From: Epiperipatus broadwayi
Lineage: Eukaryota; Onychophora; Udeonychophora; Euonychophora; Peripatidae
Reading direction: 5' to 3'
Length of the DNA stretch: 64,000 bases
Assembly (NCBI GenBank): GCA_028023455.1
Contig: JAQFVV010006255.1
Span: forward strand, 6,092,501 to 6,156,500
The notes beneath the pieces are model-generated. The model worked only from the letters and a program-made list of their open reading frames with translations, ran no database searches and was not told the DNA's origin. A program made the translations under genes and the position numbers. Shown here one piece after another: positions 1 to 12,469 of this stretch; position 1 is the first letter of the stretch; each line of letters starts with the position of its first letter.

Positions 1-299
1 AAAATGGATATATATATATATTCATGACAGATAAAATTATGGCCCTCATTCCTAGAAGATTGTAAAGTTATAATCAAGGCAATAGTTTGAGGCTAAAACT
101 GATTGTAGATCCAGATTTCCAATTCTGATATCCATTTATTTAAGTATTTACAACTGCAGATCACTTTCAACTGAAAAAATATTGCATGAATTAGAAGAAC
201 TGTCTAATATTAAATAAAACATTTTTAGAGTATGTGAAGTTAGCAGAAAAAATGAAGAGATAATATGAAAAATGGACATGTATCCTTACTATAAAGATA

Positions 300-970
300 T
301 AAATATTGGAAGCACAGATGTAGCAGGATTCATTATAAATAAAAAGGTGGAGGATCATTGCAGAGATTGATATTATATCAGATGGAGTAGCAGTATTTGT
401 TATTCAAATTAATAGATGATATCATATGCAGGAATTCAGGCTTTTGCCCCAGTTCTCATCATGATTAAGAAGTAGAGGACTTTTATATGGATGTACAATA
501 TACTTTGATCAAATCAGCAATATTTTAAAATTGTCATGGGATACCTTTAATGCTACAATTAGTAAATGATTAAGAGATAAATGCATTGTGGGTAAATTTG
601 ATTCTAGTGACAGAAATGAGAAACAATATAAACTTGTGGAAATTTCAGAAAAAATAAATTTTTATAATTATGATTTTTTTCTTTAAGGAAAATGTTAAAT
701 AGAAATGGAGGTAAAGAAAATACTAAATAGAAATGGAGATGGAAGCAACCAAATGAATGAACAAAAGAATTCTAAATATTTTGACCATCAGTAAATATAT
801 TTCAGGATTGTAACATTCTTAATAGTTTCAATAGAGGAGGTGATCAGTGATAAGTGAGATGTAAGATACATGTTAATGTAAAGCTAGAAATATGAAAACT
901 ATTATGAAAAACTATTAATAGTTGATATTTTTAAATTTCAGAAACACTCCAATGAATTTAAATTAGAACT
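300..970 (+). pseudogene. LINE apurinic-type endonuclease domain, decayed
   Basis: Remnant of the endonuclease domain that nicks target DNA for non-LTR retrotransposons. Reading across frames gives IQAFAPV then EVEDFYMDVQY near 430-500, which matches the '(Y/F)AP..' and 'EEFY.D' segments of LINE endonucleases. Near 585-660 there is a GKFDSSDRNE-like stretch (the 'GDFNA..G..NE' region). Near 735-860 come a W.W..PN-like segment, an 'ILT' segment and GDQxxVR, the decayed 'SDH' catalytic end. The order of these blocks is what the family shows. Many stops and frameshifts make it clearly dead. It precedes an RT start at 1,540 on the same strand, so both probably belong to one RTE- or CR1-like element. 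The clade is uncertain because every block is mutated. Confidence 0.62.
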
Positions 971-1539
971 TGCAAATCAATTTAAAATATTAACTTACCT
1001 TGACTTAAACCAATAAAAAGATTATTTACATTCTATTTAAAAATTGCAAGAAAGATAGCTGGTACAAAAACAAAATTTATCAATAAATTTTCTATTGGAA
1101 GAAGATAATGTATGAAGAAAAGAAAGAATATAAATTTTTTTTTAAAATTTCCATTTAGAATAATTTAATACCTTGATACTAAGCTTGCATTTTATAGACA
1201 ATTAATGAAGCTATACATAACAATTGATAAGCTAAGTGTTCGGGAATTCCATGTTCCCATATTCACAGCTTTTTTCACTAGTAGTTAGTGAATGCCTCAG
1301 TATTATATGTAAACTTGAGTTTTGTAAAATGATATACAAAAGAGTTCAAAATGATATAAGAAAATGTAATTGTGAATTGGCAGAAAATATATAGAAGAGA
1401 ATAAAAGTCTCAAAAGTGTATAACACCATATTGGTATTGGAAGGAAATTTGCTTCAATAATAATAATAAGAAATGAAACCATTATTAAATGACATAGTAA
1501 TAAAGAACAAATAAATAAAATATCCCCTACAATTACTAT

Positions 1540-1900
1540 ATCTAAATTGCAAAGTTTTAAATGAAGAGTTGAGATATACAATCAACTCTTTGAAGAAAGT
1601 TAAAGCTTCCGTAAATATCAAATCATTCTTGATATTTTAAAAGAAGCAGGTAAAGAAATAAAAAAATTGTTGGCAAAGTTGTATATTAAATATCTAAATA
1701 ATATACCAATTGATTGGATGAATGAAATAATAATATTGATATTTAAGAAAAGTGATAAATATTAGAAATTATAGTGTCTATCACTTCTATACAAAACCTT
1801 AACAAGATAATTACAATTTATTTTGGATTCTGACGAATCAAAAAACAAAGTGCAGCGATATATTTATATCTGCAAAAAAAGAGAACTTTTAAAATAAATC
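1540..1900 (+). pseudogene. LINE reverse transcriptase, N-terminal part, decayed
   Basis: Remnant of the first RT blocks of a non-LTR element. Translation across stops gives LNEELRYTINSLKKVKAS, then LKEAGKEIKKLLAKLY, then IPIDWMNEIIILIFKKSDKY and RNYSVYHF. This order matches the LINE consensus 'ALKKLKNGKAPG..', 'LLKEAGEE..KLL..LY', 'IPEDW..AIIIPIFKKGD' and 'NYRPISL'. The central RT with its YADD motif is not visible. It probably continues the endonuclease remnant at 300-970; the stretch between them (970-1,540) is AT-rich with no recognisable motif. Nothing is intact. Confidence 0.66.
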
Positions 1901-1926
1901 TAAGTATTTTTTATCATATGAAAAAG

Positions 1927-1972
1927 ACCCCCTCCCCCCATTGTTCCAGATCCCACTTTTGGGGGGGGGGGC
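1927..1972. repeat. C-tract / G-tract near-palindrome
   Basis: A run of C (interrupted by one T) is followed about 25 bases later by a run of about 11 G. The two could pair as a hairpin stem or form a G-rich structure. It sits in otherwise AT-rich sequence with no other recognisable content between 1,900 and 2,720. Confidence 0.5.
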
Positions 1973-2724
1973 AGTTTAGCAATTACATATCCTAAAATTC
2001 AGTTAAATAACTATTTATTTTAATAGTTTTAATTATAATTTAACTCTGTGTATATTTGACCTTTTGGTAAAATGATATATAATAAGCCAAGAATCATTTG
2101 CTTCCATTAGTTGACCTTTTCCTTTACTCGCAATCAATCAAATAAGCATTGAGGTATTCAGAAAAAAATGAGCCTTCATTTTAAAATTTAGGATTTGGAA
2201 ACTCATCAGATTCGAAAACGTAAAATGCATACTTCAGGAGCTACTTTAAGAGATATACAGCAGCATAAATAAATTGATAGGATTCATACATAACTCATAG
2301 TTTTTAACAATTTTCTAATATATGGCAATTTGTCAGAAACTAATTAAAATAAACTATTATTATAATTAAATATTCATTAATTAAATAATCAAAAGTGGAA
2401 AAAAATATAGTCCAAAGTACTGTTTTTTTTCATATAATTTTTATATTAACTATAATAAAAATAATTGTATGAATATATATAAACATCAATTAATTTACTT
2501 AATAATTGATCTATTAAAAACGAATGAAAAATTATATATCTTTATATAGTGCATACTTTGTATGTATTGTACAATTATTATATGGTAATCAATTTTATTC
2601 TTGTTAAGTATTTGGTTTGCTTTGTCATCATTTTATCATTCGTTTTTATTACAGTAATTGTATATAAAAAAAATCGATAGATGTCGCTATGTATGTAATA
2701 TATACAGTATACATAAAGTCAAGT

Positions 2725-3370
2725 GCGATGAAAAGATATAGTTATTTGGGAATCATCTTAAGTAATCCAAAAAATTGCTTGGATGAATGGGAGAAAAAAA
2801 ATTGATAAATGAAGCAAAGAAAAGAAAGGGATTGATAAAGAAATTAACAGTGTTTTCATATAATAAATATGATGTAGCTAGAATTGTATGGAAGGAAGTT
2901 GCAGTAGTAGGGTTAACATATGGTAATGATGTGTTATATGTTAGTAAAGGGGTATTAGATTATTTAAAAAAGTGCAAAGAGAAATAGGAAGACATGCATT
3001 GAATGCAGATGTGTGGGTAGCAAAAAAGGCAATTCAAGGAGAAATGGGATGATCAAGTTTTTATATGAGAGATGCAAAAAGTAAAATGAAATTGTTTGGT
3101 AGGTTGCAGTTTATAGATAATAAAATAATAGCTAAAATAGTTTTTAATTAGGTTGCGAGTAAAGGGCAGGAAATAAGAGGGGTGAGAAAGATAATGCAGC
3201 ATGCAAAAGATTTGGATAAAGAATTTATATCAGTATATTTGTACAAAAGGTGGGATGATTGTGTTAGAAGGATTGTTGAAAAGAATAGATGCATTAATAA
3301 AGAATAGGGAGTTGGAGAACTAGTACAGAGAGTAAAAAGTATATATAGAAATAAATGGAACATTGTATGT
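2725..3370 (+). pseudogene. LINE RT C-terminal (thumb/linker) region, decayed
   Basis: Pseudogenised C-terminal portion of a second LINE type. SYLGIIL near 2,740 matches the 'YLGI.L' segment after the RT fingers. An open stretch at 2,787-2,984 encodes a lysine-rich linker with DVARIVWKEVAVVGLTYGND, resembling 'A..iW..vv.P.l.YG.e'. After a frameshift it gives REIGRHALNADVWVAKKAIQ and then SSFYMRDAKSKMKLFGRLQF, matching the '..GR..LG....A.EAI.GE.GW' segment of LINEs. It runs directly into the zinc-knuckle tail at 3,460. No start codon is meaningful because the copy is 5' truncated. Stops and shifts rule out function. Confidence 0.66.
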
Positions 3371-4745
3371 GAGTTAATTTATGATAATAGCAAGGAAAAC
3401 AATTTATTGTTTAAGGCTTGAACAGGATCTTTAGCAACTAGAGAATGTACAGGTAAGTGGAAAAATATGGGTGATTTAGTCTGCAAATTGTGTAAGGAAG
3501 GCATAGAAAATATTAGGCATTTGTTAATTGAATGTATATTCTTGGAAGCAGCAAGGGTAAAAATAATGAAGTTATGGAAGAATAAATATGAACAAAGTGA
3601 TTATATAGAAAGTGGGATAATGGTTTTTATGCTGAATTTGAGAAAAGATAAGGGGGATTTAAATATAAAGGCCATAGAGTTGACAAAGATTATGTTGTGG
3701 AAATGGGATGGAGCAGATTATGAGAAAACTTGGGTGGGGAATTGAAAGGGAATGTAAAGTGGCTAACAGGTTTCTCTGGGCATAGTTGTTGAGAGATTCC
3801 TGACTCCATTTAAGGAGAAGTCATAGTGTATCACATCACTTCACATCACATATTTGGTGAAAGTTAATTTATGATAATAGCAAGGAAAATAGTTTACTGT
3901 TTAAGGCTCAAACAGGATTTTTAGCAAGTAGGGAATATACACATAAATTGAAAAATATGGATGATTTAGTCTGCAAGTTATACAAAGAAGGCATAGAAAA
4001 TATTAGGCATTTATTAATTGAATGTAAATGCCTACAAACTGAAAGGGTACAAATAATGGAGTTGTGAAACAACAAATATAAACAAAGTGATTATACAGAA
4101 AGTCAGTTTCTGGTTTTTATGCTTGGTTTGGGAAAAGATAAGGGGGTTTAGATATAAAGGCCATGGAGTTGACAAAGATTATGTTGTGGAAATGGGATGG
4201 AGCAGGATAGAGAAAAATATGGGGAAAACTTAGTGTGAGGAAAGGAAAGGGAAGGTAAAGTGCTCTAACAGATTTCTTTGGACATAGTGGCTGAGATATT
4301 CCTGGCTCCAAAAAAAGAGAAGCCACAGTGCATTGCATTGCACAAATGAAAAAAGGTGGGTGATTTAGTCTGCAAGTTGTATAGGGAAGGTATAGAAAAT
4401 ATTAGGCAGCTGTTAACTGAATGTAAATGCTTTTAAGCAGAAAGGGCACAAATAATGAAGTTGTGGGAGAATAAATATAAACAAAGTGATAATACAAAAG
4501 GTGGTTTCTTGGTTTTCATGCTGGGTTTGGGAAAAGAGACAGGGAATTTAGATATAAAGGTCATGGAGTTGACAAAAATTATGTTGTGGAAATGGAATGG
4601 AGCAGGATAGAGAAGAATATGTGAAAAGTTAAGGGCAGGGAGTGGAAAGGGAAGGTAAAGTGGCTAATAGGTTTCTCTAGGCATGGTAGCTGAGAGAATC
4701 CTGACTCAAAAAAAGGAGAATTCACAATGCATCTCATCATCATTT
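3370..4745 (+). repeat. Triplicated LINE 3' end (three tandem copies of about 0.4-0.5 kb)
   Basis: The LINE tail is present three times in the same orientation: about 3,370-3,855, 3,860-4,345 and 4,346-4,745. Each carries the 'tgatttagtctgcaa' knuckle start, the 'attaggca' histidine segment, the 'aagattatgttgtggaaatgg' end and a 3' UTR ending in a short degenerate repeat. The three ends differ: catcacttcacatcaca, cattgcattgcac and catctcatcatcatttcatca. Copies 2 and 3 are progressively 5' shorter and carry more stops. The different tails argue against simple unequal crossing-over and suggest separate insertions or tail slippage. Confidence 0.65.
3460..3743 (+). pseudogene. LINE C-terminal zinc-knuckle domain (zf-RVT-like), copy 1
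   Basis: A 92-codon open frame encoding the CCHC-type knuckle found at the C-terminus of many LINE polyproteins. VCKLC supplies the first cysteine pair and IRHLLIEC the H-x4-C. It is followed by a charged helix and the terminal LWKWD segment. Upstream sequence (from about 3,370) continues the same ORF through FKA*TGSLATREC-like codons containing a stop. The knuckle is thought to bind nucleic acid during target-primed reverse transcription. This is the least damaged of three tandem copies. Confidence 0.66.
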
Positions 4746-5289
4746 CATCATGAAGCTTTAAAATAGATTACAATCATATTTAAAACAACATCAAATGTTT
4801 GATAGAAAAGGTTTTTATCTAGTATTCTTATAAATAAATAAATACACAGAATTAACACTAATATAATAATATTTTATATTATTTTTTGATTACTTCATAA
4901 CTTATCTTGATTACGAATTAAAGAGAATTCTAATGAAACCAAGTGATTTTTGATTTAGTATATATTATTTTGCCAAAAGGTAAGATCCCTGCAGTTGACT
5001 TATATTATAAGTGAAATCACTATAATACATAGTTATTTAAATGACTTTAAGGATGTTTAACTGAATAAAAAAATGGCTTAAATTCAATTCTTAGAGTTTA
5101 ATATTTTAAAATTATTATCTTGGATAATATATTATAAATTAATTGCACACTGAATGGATAAAGTGTGTTTTTTTATTCTCAGAATCAAGACTAATTAGCC
5201 AAACATAGTTTGAAAAAAACAAACATGTTTAATGAATAGGTTTTACTAGACCTTATTTATATCCTGAAACCTACACGTTTAATAGAAGA
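4746..5289. other. AT-rich interval, nothing identified
   Basis: No coding motif, RNA gene or structured repeat is visible to me here. Confidence 0.4.
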
Positions 5290-5740
5290 GCAATATAGAT
5301 ATGTCTGATTACATAGTGGAATATGGACAGATATATGTCGAGATTAATTCAGTATCTGACAAAGGAATATATGGTAACAGAATAAATAGGAATCATTGAC
5401 ATAATTGAAATAATTCAAGACAACTTGAGCTCATCTTGGCATGTTGCCAGAAGAAATGCCAATATATAGATAATTGAGGACTTTAGCAGGATTCCAATAG
5501 ATTGTAAGAGACCTAGAAAGAGATTGCATATGATATTGATGAAAAAAATATGTTGCTAAAATATTGTAAAGAAGGAAAATTATGGATTAAACAAATTGGA
5601 TTAAATTTGGAAACTTCTCTATATTGCAGTAGATTAATAATGTTTGAAAGTATAGTGATAGTAATAACGTTCTTTGAAAGTGCTAATAAATATTTTAAAA
5701 ATTATGTGTTTATAGAAAATTCTGTATCAGTGTAAGAAGC
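5290..5740 (+). pseudogene. LINE C-terminal remnant, strongly decayed
   Basis: Translation across frames gives LELIWHVARRNANI, then IPIDCKRPRKRLHMILMKKI, then LWIKQIGLN. These match the LINE tail motif 'L.WLGHVARM.d', followed by 'W.P.g.kRPrGRP..RW.D.i' and a final 'W....g'. The 61-codon frame at 5,550-5,735 overlaps the last part but is not a gene in its own right. The related but better kept tail at 39,830-40,115 supports the identification. Confidence 0.5.
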
Positions 5741-6092
5741 ATCTGTATTATTACTTATAATGTAGTCTATGTTAAATAAGCTTAAATTGGATAGTCTTTT
5801 ATATGTTATATTTAGAAAATGGCTAATCTGAGTGTAAAATCACTGGAATTTGTAAACACCCATCACATGTTGGAGAGGACTTTGAACAAAAAGTATCTAC
5901 ACACATGGCATTTTAATAATATTGCTAAAGTTGAGAAACATTTGAGACAATCATATTCTAAAATTATGTCTAAGATAAAAGATTATCAAGCTTGATAAAA
6001 ATCAAAATTTCATTAATTACATATATCCATTCTTTTGAGTTCTTGGTGGTATTTTTTGCTATTAAATTTAAACAATGTTTTATTCTCTACGT

Positions 6093-6946
6093 ACTATGTT
6101 TCCCTGAAAAATAAAACCGAGTCTTCTATTAATTTTTGCTCCAAAAGCCAGCTTAGGACTTATTTTCAGGGGATGTGTCATTTCTTTCATATACAAAAAA
6201 TATATAGTTATACAAATACAAAGATCTATATTTATTCAATATTATACATCTCAACAGCGTGTATATAACTTTTACTATTCCTTGATTATTTCATATTTAG
6301 GATTACAATCATATCACTGAAGACTCTCATTATATACAAGAATATTAAGTTACTTACATGTTGTTGAAATTAGTAATATTTAATTTAAATGTTATATGAC
6401 ACATTAAGCTGGCTTGATTAATTTGTGAACTGAGATTGCCCACTAGTAATAAATTTCAGCCTTTTCTGATATCAGTGTTGATTTATTTACAATATATACA
6501 ATTGGACATCAGATGAAAGAGGAATTCTCATATCAGACTGAATAAAGGCAGGTGCATTAATAAATAAAAAGAAAAATTATGTTTGCCATTTATTAAAATA
6601 ATTAGTCATGAGCCTACCTGCAAAATAATTTTCAGTAACATTTATTCAAGTATATAAATCTATATTTATATTTATTTATACACTCATAACATTAATTTGA
6701 ACTGTTTTTTTCTTTTCTTATACTAGTTGTAATGCGTATATATAAATGTTTTGTATGTTATATTCATTACTTTATAATTTTATACCCCATCAGTGTGTTT
6801 CAGTGGATGAATGATATCCATCCATCAGGGTGAGAATCTTAACTAAGCCTTATATTTGGGGTAGTTCTTACATTAATAACATCCTGACAAAAAACATGCT
6901 AGAACTTATTTTCTGATTAGGTTTTATTTTCAGGGAAACACGATGG
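6093..6946. mobile_element. Non-autonomous DNA transposon with about 26-bp terminal inverted repeats
   Basis: The left end reads tgtttccctgaaaa(a)taaaacc. The right end reads ggttttattttcagggaaaca, its reverse complement apart from one extra A. Just inside the left end is 'tttttgctccaaaagcc...aggacttattttcagggg', a module I recall from widely distributed vertebrate and invertebrate elements with ends like tgtttccccgaaaataagac. The interior (about 0.8 kb) has no transposase motif; the short frames inside look random. A target duplication is not obvious, so the superfamily is left open. Confidence 0.6.
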
Positions 6947-9345
6947 TGATCTTAAGTGCACATTATGCAAAAGATGATATTATTCAATATGAATGTTCAG
7001 TTGTTCAAATAATTTGTCTATTTTATATGTGTAGTATTTATGTTAAAAAAGATAAAATAAACATTTATTTCATCATTTATCCACCAAAACAAAGCATCTT
7101 ATTTCTTTACTTATGTTTTTTATTTCAAAAGTATTTATGTAAGATATGAATAATTAAACAGATTCTCAAGTCATTAGTTCAAGTAATATAAAAGTAGTAA
7201 AGATATTTGCTGAAGGGAAAACTACCAACCAGGCTTTTCACTGTCAAAGACTTATAATCAGAAACTAGTTTGGAGCTTTGCTTTGTATTGTCATCTGGTG
7301 TACTTTTGATTATTTATACTTGCACAACATATTTTTAGTATATGATAGTTGGTATAACCATATCAAATTGTCATATTAGTTTACTAACAATATTACATTA
7401 GCTATAATATTACAGGTGAACTTGTAAAACGAATCTTTTAAGAGCTACAAATAATTTTTTGTATAGCCATCTTTTGATGTTTAACTAAAGAGAATTTGTA
7501 AGTCGTTATAAATTTTATTGAAATTATACTTTAGCATTTTGAAGAGATTAGATATATGAATTCAGAATTAATATAATAAGCTTTTTCTTAAAATGTTGCA
7601 TTAGTGTAATGTCAAAATATATTAATATTTTTTGTGCCATATCAAAAAAGTTTATGTTTTCTAAAAGTGTTTTAATTCTATTTAGAAGATAATAAACCTT
7701 TCTCATTAATGCCATATACAATGTTAAATCAACAATATTAAATGTGAGGATAATTTTGTTCCAGCCACAAGATAAAGATTTTGAATAATTAAGAATGACA
7801 GTCTTATTTTCAAACCTAGGTGCACTTATAGAGGCCACTCTTAAGTGTCTTGAAATGAGAGCATGAATATATTGAATCATTCACTTTACAAACACTTCTT
7901 TTTAATAATCTTATTAGCAGTGATATTCATGAGGTCTAAGCAGTGATCTGCATAAGGAATCTTAAATGTTAAATTTTTATTTTTCTCTGCAGTTTATTTA
8001 GTTTGACCATTGCATTTGTATCCTTGACATATTTTTGTCCAATGTACATCATTAAAAGCATTCAGTTTTAAATAAATTGTCTTTATTACAAATTCAAACC
8101 TGTTCTGTTATTAAAAATGTTTAACATTTTTTGAACCATTATCATTAGTTTTATTATTTTATTAATATTAAAAATCTAATAAAATGTTGATATACTTTCA
8201 TATGACAATCATTCTGTGGTTGGCAAAAACCTTTTAATTTTTTTAATGCTAGCATTCAAATATATAAATTGAGTTATCCTGATAGTTTAATATAGTGATA
8301 AAGAAATTAATTTAAGAGTATCGGTGAATGAAAGCCCATATATATCACTTCATAAGTTTCTGATTAGTAGATAATAATAGTTACTTGTTTTTCATCCGTT
8401 CACATCTAGTATGATAAAATAATATTACCATGATTTCAACAAACCTAGAATTATTTGGTTAATTTTGACTCTGAAGAAATATTTTTATTCTTGACTTTTA
8501 TTACCCAAGAAATATTATATATTACCCATTCTTTAAAATGTGTCTAATTATGTGTTCAATAGTTATATTCGTAATCTGGAAATTGTTTTTATCAGTTTTA
8601 AATTTTTTATTGCTCCGTTCAAATAAACTATTACTATAATCCCTAAATATTAACATTTATGTTACCAAACACTAAAGACAAATTATCATTTTAGTGACAA
8701 AATCCACTTCTTTATTTTTAATTTTGTGAAATTTTTGTTAACTACGTTGACTTTTGTTATTATTGATTAATTAGTTGTTTCCATGATTTAAAACTATTAA
8801 AATATGAAATACTTTTTCACATTTTCCTATTGCTTATAATAAATGCTTTCTCATTGGCCTAACACTGTGCTCCTACTATTATTAAAATGTTGATAAGAAA
8901 AGGAAAAATTTCCAACTCTTAACATGGTGACTATTAATTATTAGCTTACTTTCTTTGATAAAATGATGAACTATCAAATTAAAGCTCAAACTTTCACATC
9001 AATATTGAACATTATATGACCTCCAAGCATCTAATAATTTTATTATTTTGGTCACGTATACTTTAGTGCAATACTAAAATGGTGGACTCAGAGCTAAAGG
9101 TCCAATATCAATTCGTGGATGGTATTAAAAACCCAAACCTGGTTCAGACTAATCAAGTGAAAATTTTTAAATGCTTCATCTTCCTCTAGAGTGGCTAATA
9201 TCGCATAAATTCCAAAACAATCACCACATGTTTGCATAAAAAATGCGAAGCTTTTAAGTTGTATTTGAGTCATTATCCTCTTAATGTTTCAGTTAAGTTT
9301 TCACATTGTAGATCTATATCACTTTTTTTTTTTGTTTAATGATCA
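6947..9345. other. AT-rich interval, mostly unidentified
   Basis: No motif-bearing frame is seen. The frame at 7,548-7,880 (minus) has no recognisable domain. Around 9,075-9,150 a short 'ggtggactcagagctaaaggtcc' stretch resembles a worn tRNA-derived SINE head, but it is too poor to call. Confidence 0.4.
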
Positions 9346-9348
9346 CCT

Positions 9349-9461
9349 TAATACAATAATCAATCTAAATAAGATTAAAACAAACAATTAATTATAATTA
9401 TTTAATTATCAAACCGGCTTTCATCTCTTATTAAGATCTTTATTTAGATTAATTATTGTAT
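9349..9461. repeat. Short imperfect inverted repeat
   Basis: The left arm 'aatacaataatcaatctaaa' pairs with the right arm 'tttagattaattattgtatt', with about 65 bp between them. It is a small fold-back with no coding content. It could be a MITE, but no target duplication was identified. Confidence 0.5.
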
Positions 9462-10726
9462 TAATTATATGTGTATAACAACATTGTGGATAAGTAATTT
9501 TAAATTGGATATTTGACTATTATAAGTATAATGATCACCTTTTGTACATTTCATTCACGGTGAAATGCAATGTTTTCATAGGGAAGATTGATCTTCGTCG
9601 ATTATCTTTATTAATACTGACTGCAAAAACATATTGATTTTTCTTTTTCATATTTCTGTTTTCTGTATTAGTCTTCACAAGTGAGTAAAAAATTAGCTTT
9701 AGCTATTTTAAATAATAGTGTTTCATGCATGTATGTATCGAATATTAAAATTTACATTCATATTAAATTTTACTTTCTTTTTAAATTTCATAGCAAAATA
9801 TTTTTGTTTAGATTATTAAGTATAAATAATATAAAATAGAACTAAATATCAAATAAGATTTATTGTTTTTTTACACTGCTTTCTGCAAACAAGTTAACAC
9901 TACAGTCTGATACCTGATTTATTATGTTGTTGAAATATAATTTTGATGTTTATTATTGTGAACTCCAGGAAAGCATCACTTTTATTATTGAAATATAAAA
10001 TGTATTTTTTTTTATTTTTAAAATTAATTTGACAAAAAAAAAAACATGTTAAATAAAAAAACAAAATTAACAGAAATTGCATTCCATACAAAGTAGTTTG
10101 AAAAAAGAACACACAAAAAAATTAAAATATAACTAGCTGGTCTATTATAAAGGAAAGTTGAAGAGGGGAAGTATAGTAGCCAATACATAAACTGTAATTA
10201 ATTTTCATAGCTGCACACTGAACAAATGTAGCATGTACAGAAGATTAATTAACGCAATAAATAAGTAGACTTTCAATCTTTATCAGATCTATGAATAAAA
10301 AAGCTGTTTATTCAAGCATCTATGAAAATGTGCGACAGTAACAATTTAGTAATAAAATCCCATTAAAAATGCTAAATGAGTATAACTGTGCTCATAACTA
10401 CTTATAAATAACATTGTTTTCTAATAAATATTGGATGAAGACATCTATTATACACATACATACTACTTTTTAACAAATGCAACATCTTAAATATAAATGA
10501 GTATAAATTAAATAATTTATAATATAATTAGATATATTGGTACAATTAAAGCATTCAGGACTTTATAATACAATCAGAACCTTCCTAGAAAATTAGTTTT
10601 ATGTATGACTAAGCTCTTAATTCCCCATTTAACTGACCTGAGATTGTGACTGTGAAATATGTTAATAAAGATAAGACAACACTAAGATTTCATAATGAGG
10701 AAACATGCAACAAATTACAAATTTAT
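9462..10726. other. AT-rich interval, nothing identified
   Basis: Several poly-A/T runs and random short frames. No domain, RNA or repeat structure that I can support. Confidence 0.4.
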
Positions 10727-10738
10727 TATTATACTAAG

Positions 10739-11361
10739 TAATAACTGAGACACACAGGCTTATTATATACCTGTGTCTATATATGTAATATATAGGGTAT
10801 ATGAGCACAGACTTTCACACCACTCACTACCTCCACTCTATCTCATGGGTAGTGAGTGGTGTGAAAGTCTGTGCTCATATACCCTATATATTACATATAT
10901 AGACACAGGTATATAATAAGCCTGTGTGTTTCAGTTATTACATAGTAGCGATGTCTGCCCATCCCTTGTATATCTATTAAATGGATTATGTCCTATACAT
11001 GAGGGATCAGACTGACCTTAGATCAACATGGGTGTGACAAGAATCTTGGCCTCAGGGTGGCCTTTGAGCATTCTATCATCAGATTTTCAATTGGATGGAC
11101 AGTTGAAGAGTTGGAGGGTGAAGTAGATTGAAGCCTGTTCATTAAAGTATAAAAATTGACTATCTTAATATATATCTGAGAACTTATAGCATATATGTTT
11201 AGAGATGGTAATATGGACCAACTGATGATTGCTGGTTTAGCATGAAATACATATATTGGTGATTATTTATCTTTTCAACATATGTGTTCAAGTGTATCAG
11301 TGTTATGAGATAGAGTGGAGAGTAGTGAGTGGTGTGAAAGTCTGTGATTATATACCCTATA
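10739..11361 (+). mobile_element. Family A ribozyme-bearing element, inverted partial dimer with 12-bp TSD
   Basis: The insertion is flanked on both sides by tattatactaag (10,727-10,738 and 11,362-11,373), a likely 12-bp target-site duplication. It begins with a short minus-oriented piece whose 93-bp arm (10,738-10,829) is the near-perfect inverse of 10,849-10,941, separated by an 18-base loop. It then runs through one full plus-oriented monomer that ends 'ctatata'. The monomer contains a hammerhead-like motif at 11,217-11,260. There is no coding capacity. Variable-length duplications point to retrotransposition by nicking and priming rather than to a cut-and-paste transposase. Confidence 0.75.
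11217..11260 (+). ncRNA. Candidate type I hammerhead ribozyme, family A copy 1
   Basis: ACCAA, then CTGATGA, then a stem II of 4 bp (TGCT/AGCA, loop ggttt), then GAAA. Stem III is a 3-bp ATA/TAT with a two-base loop, A is the cleavage-site residue, and TTGGT closes stem I. An outer stem I helix TAAT/ATTA lies beyond an internal loop. All core bases are present. The weak point is a T-T apposition at the base of stem II where G-C is usual. Confidence 0.6.
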
Positions 11362-11373
11362 TATTATACTAAG

Positions 11374-12465
11374 GCAAACAAAGATTTTTGTAATAAATTA
11401 AAAAAAAAACAACACAAATTCACCTTTATTTTATTAACTTTGCAATTATATTTTGATTTTAAAAAGCCAATATGCTAAAAAAAAAAAAAAAGACAAATAA
11501 TATGAGTATATGTGTTATTGTAATTAAATAATAAAAATCATCTGCTGAATAGATGGTAAATCTTACACACACATAATACATGGTAAAACCTAAGTCAATG
11601 ACAAACCTAATATAAGACAAAATATACTCATTAGCATCACAAACTTAAAGCATGATCTTATTCTAAGGTTAAGATTGCACTGGAAGTTTTGGCATGACCA
11701 AAACATTTGGGAAGGAATTTTCTCTTTACCAACTTCTACTTTAAATATTACACTGAATATAAGCACAATAAAATGCACCTATGAACACATTTCTTGTACA
11801 AATTCATCATTATCAAATAATTATATAGCATTATGAGAGATAATAAATTACTCTACTGATTAATAATGAGAGCACACTTTTTTTTTCCAGATGAGGTTTA
11901 GACTTCTTTTTTTTTAATACTCTAAATGAAAGTTCTTCTCAACTAATAACATATCTGTAAGACATCTTTAAATCTTTACGCATAACTCAATACCCTTACC
12001 ATATGAAGGACTTGCATATGTAATGCCAGTATACCATCTAACAAAAAGTTTTCTATCATTAGGATGCATACTGTGATCCAAATGTGTGCATATAAATTTA
12101 ATTTACTTTTGGATTAAAAGAAATATGTTAACATATCACCTCTCAGATACATTGAATTTCTCTGCTTGCGTATCTCATCAGTAATGTTTAACAATCACTT
12201 ACTATTCTAAAAGATCTACTTATTTTCCAAACAATACATTTATATTAAGATGTGACTAAATAAGAATGTCTGAGTTAGAAATATTTTATTTAATATTAGC
12301 TACATTCATAAACTTTTTCAAGAGCTGTTTCTTTTTCTTTTTTAATCATTACAAACTAAGTATAACAAAATATTATCTAAGACAAATTCCAATAAGCTAC
12401 CTATATACTTATGCATACCTAGTGTTCTAAAATACTATATCATCATACCTTTAGAACTAAACAAT
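11374..12465. other. AT-rich interval, nothing identified
   Basis: Poly-A runs at about 11,400 and 11,480 and random short frames only. No RNA or protein motif is visible. Confidence 0.4.
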
Positions 12466-12469
12466 TAAA

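Noticed and set aside
7548-7880. 110-codon minus-strand frame
   Set aside because: No recognisable domain, AT-driven composition, no splice or regulatory context.
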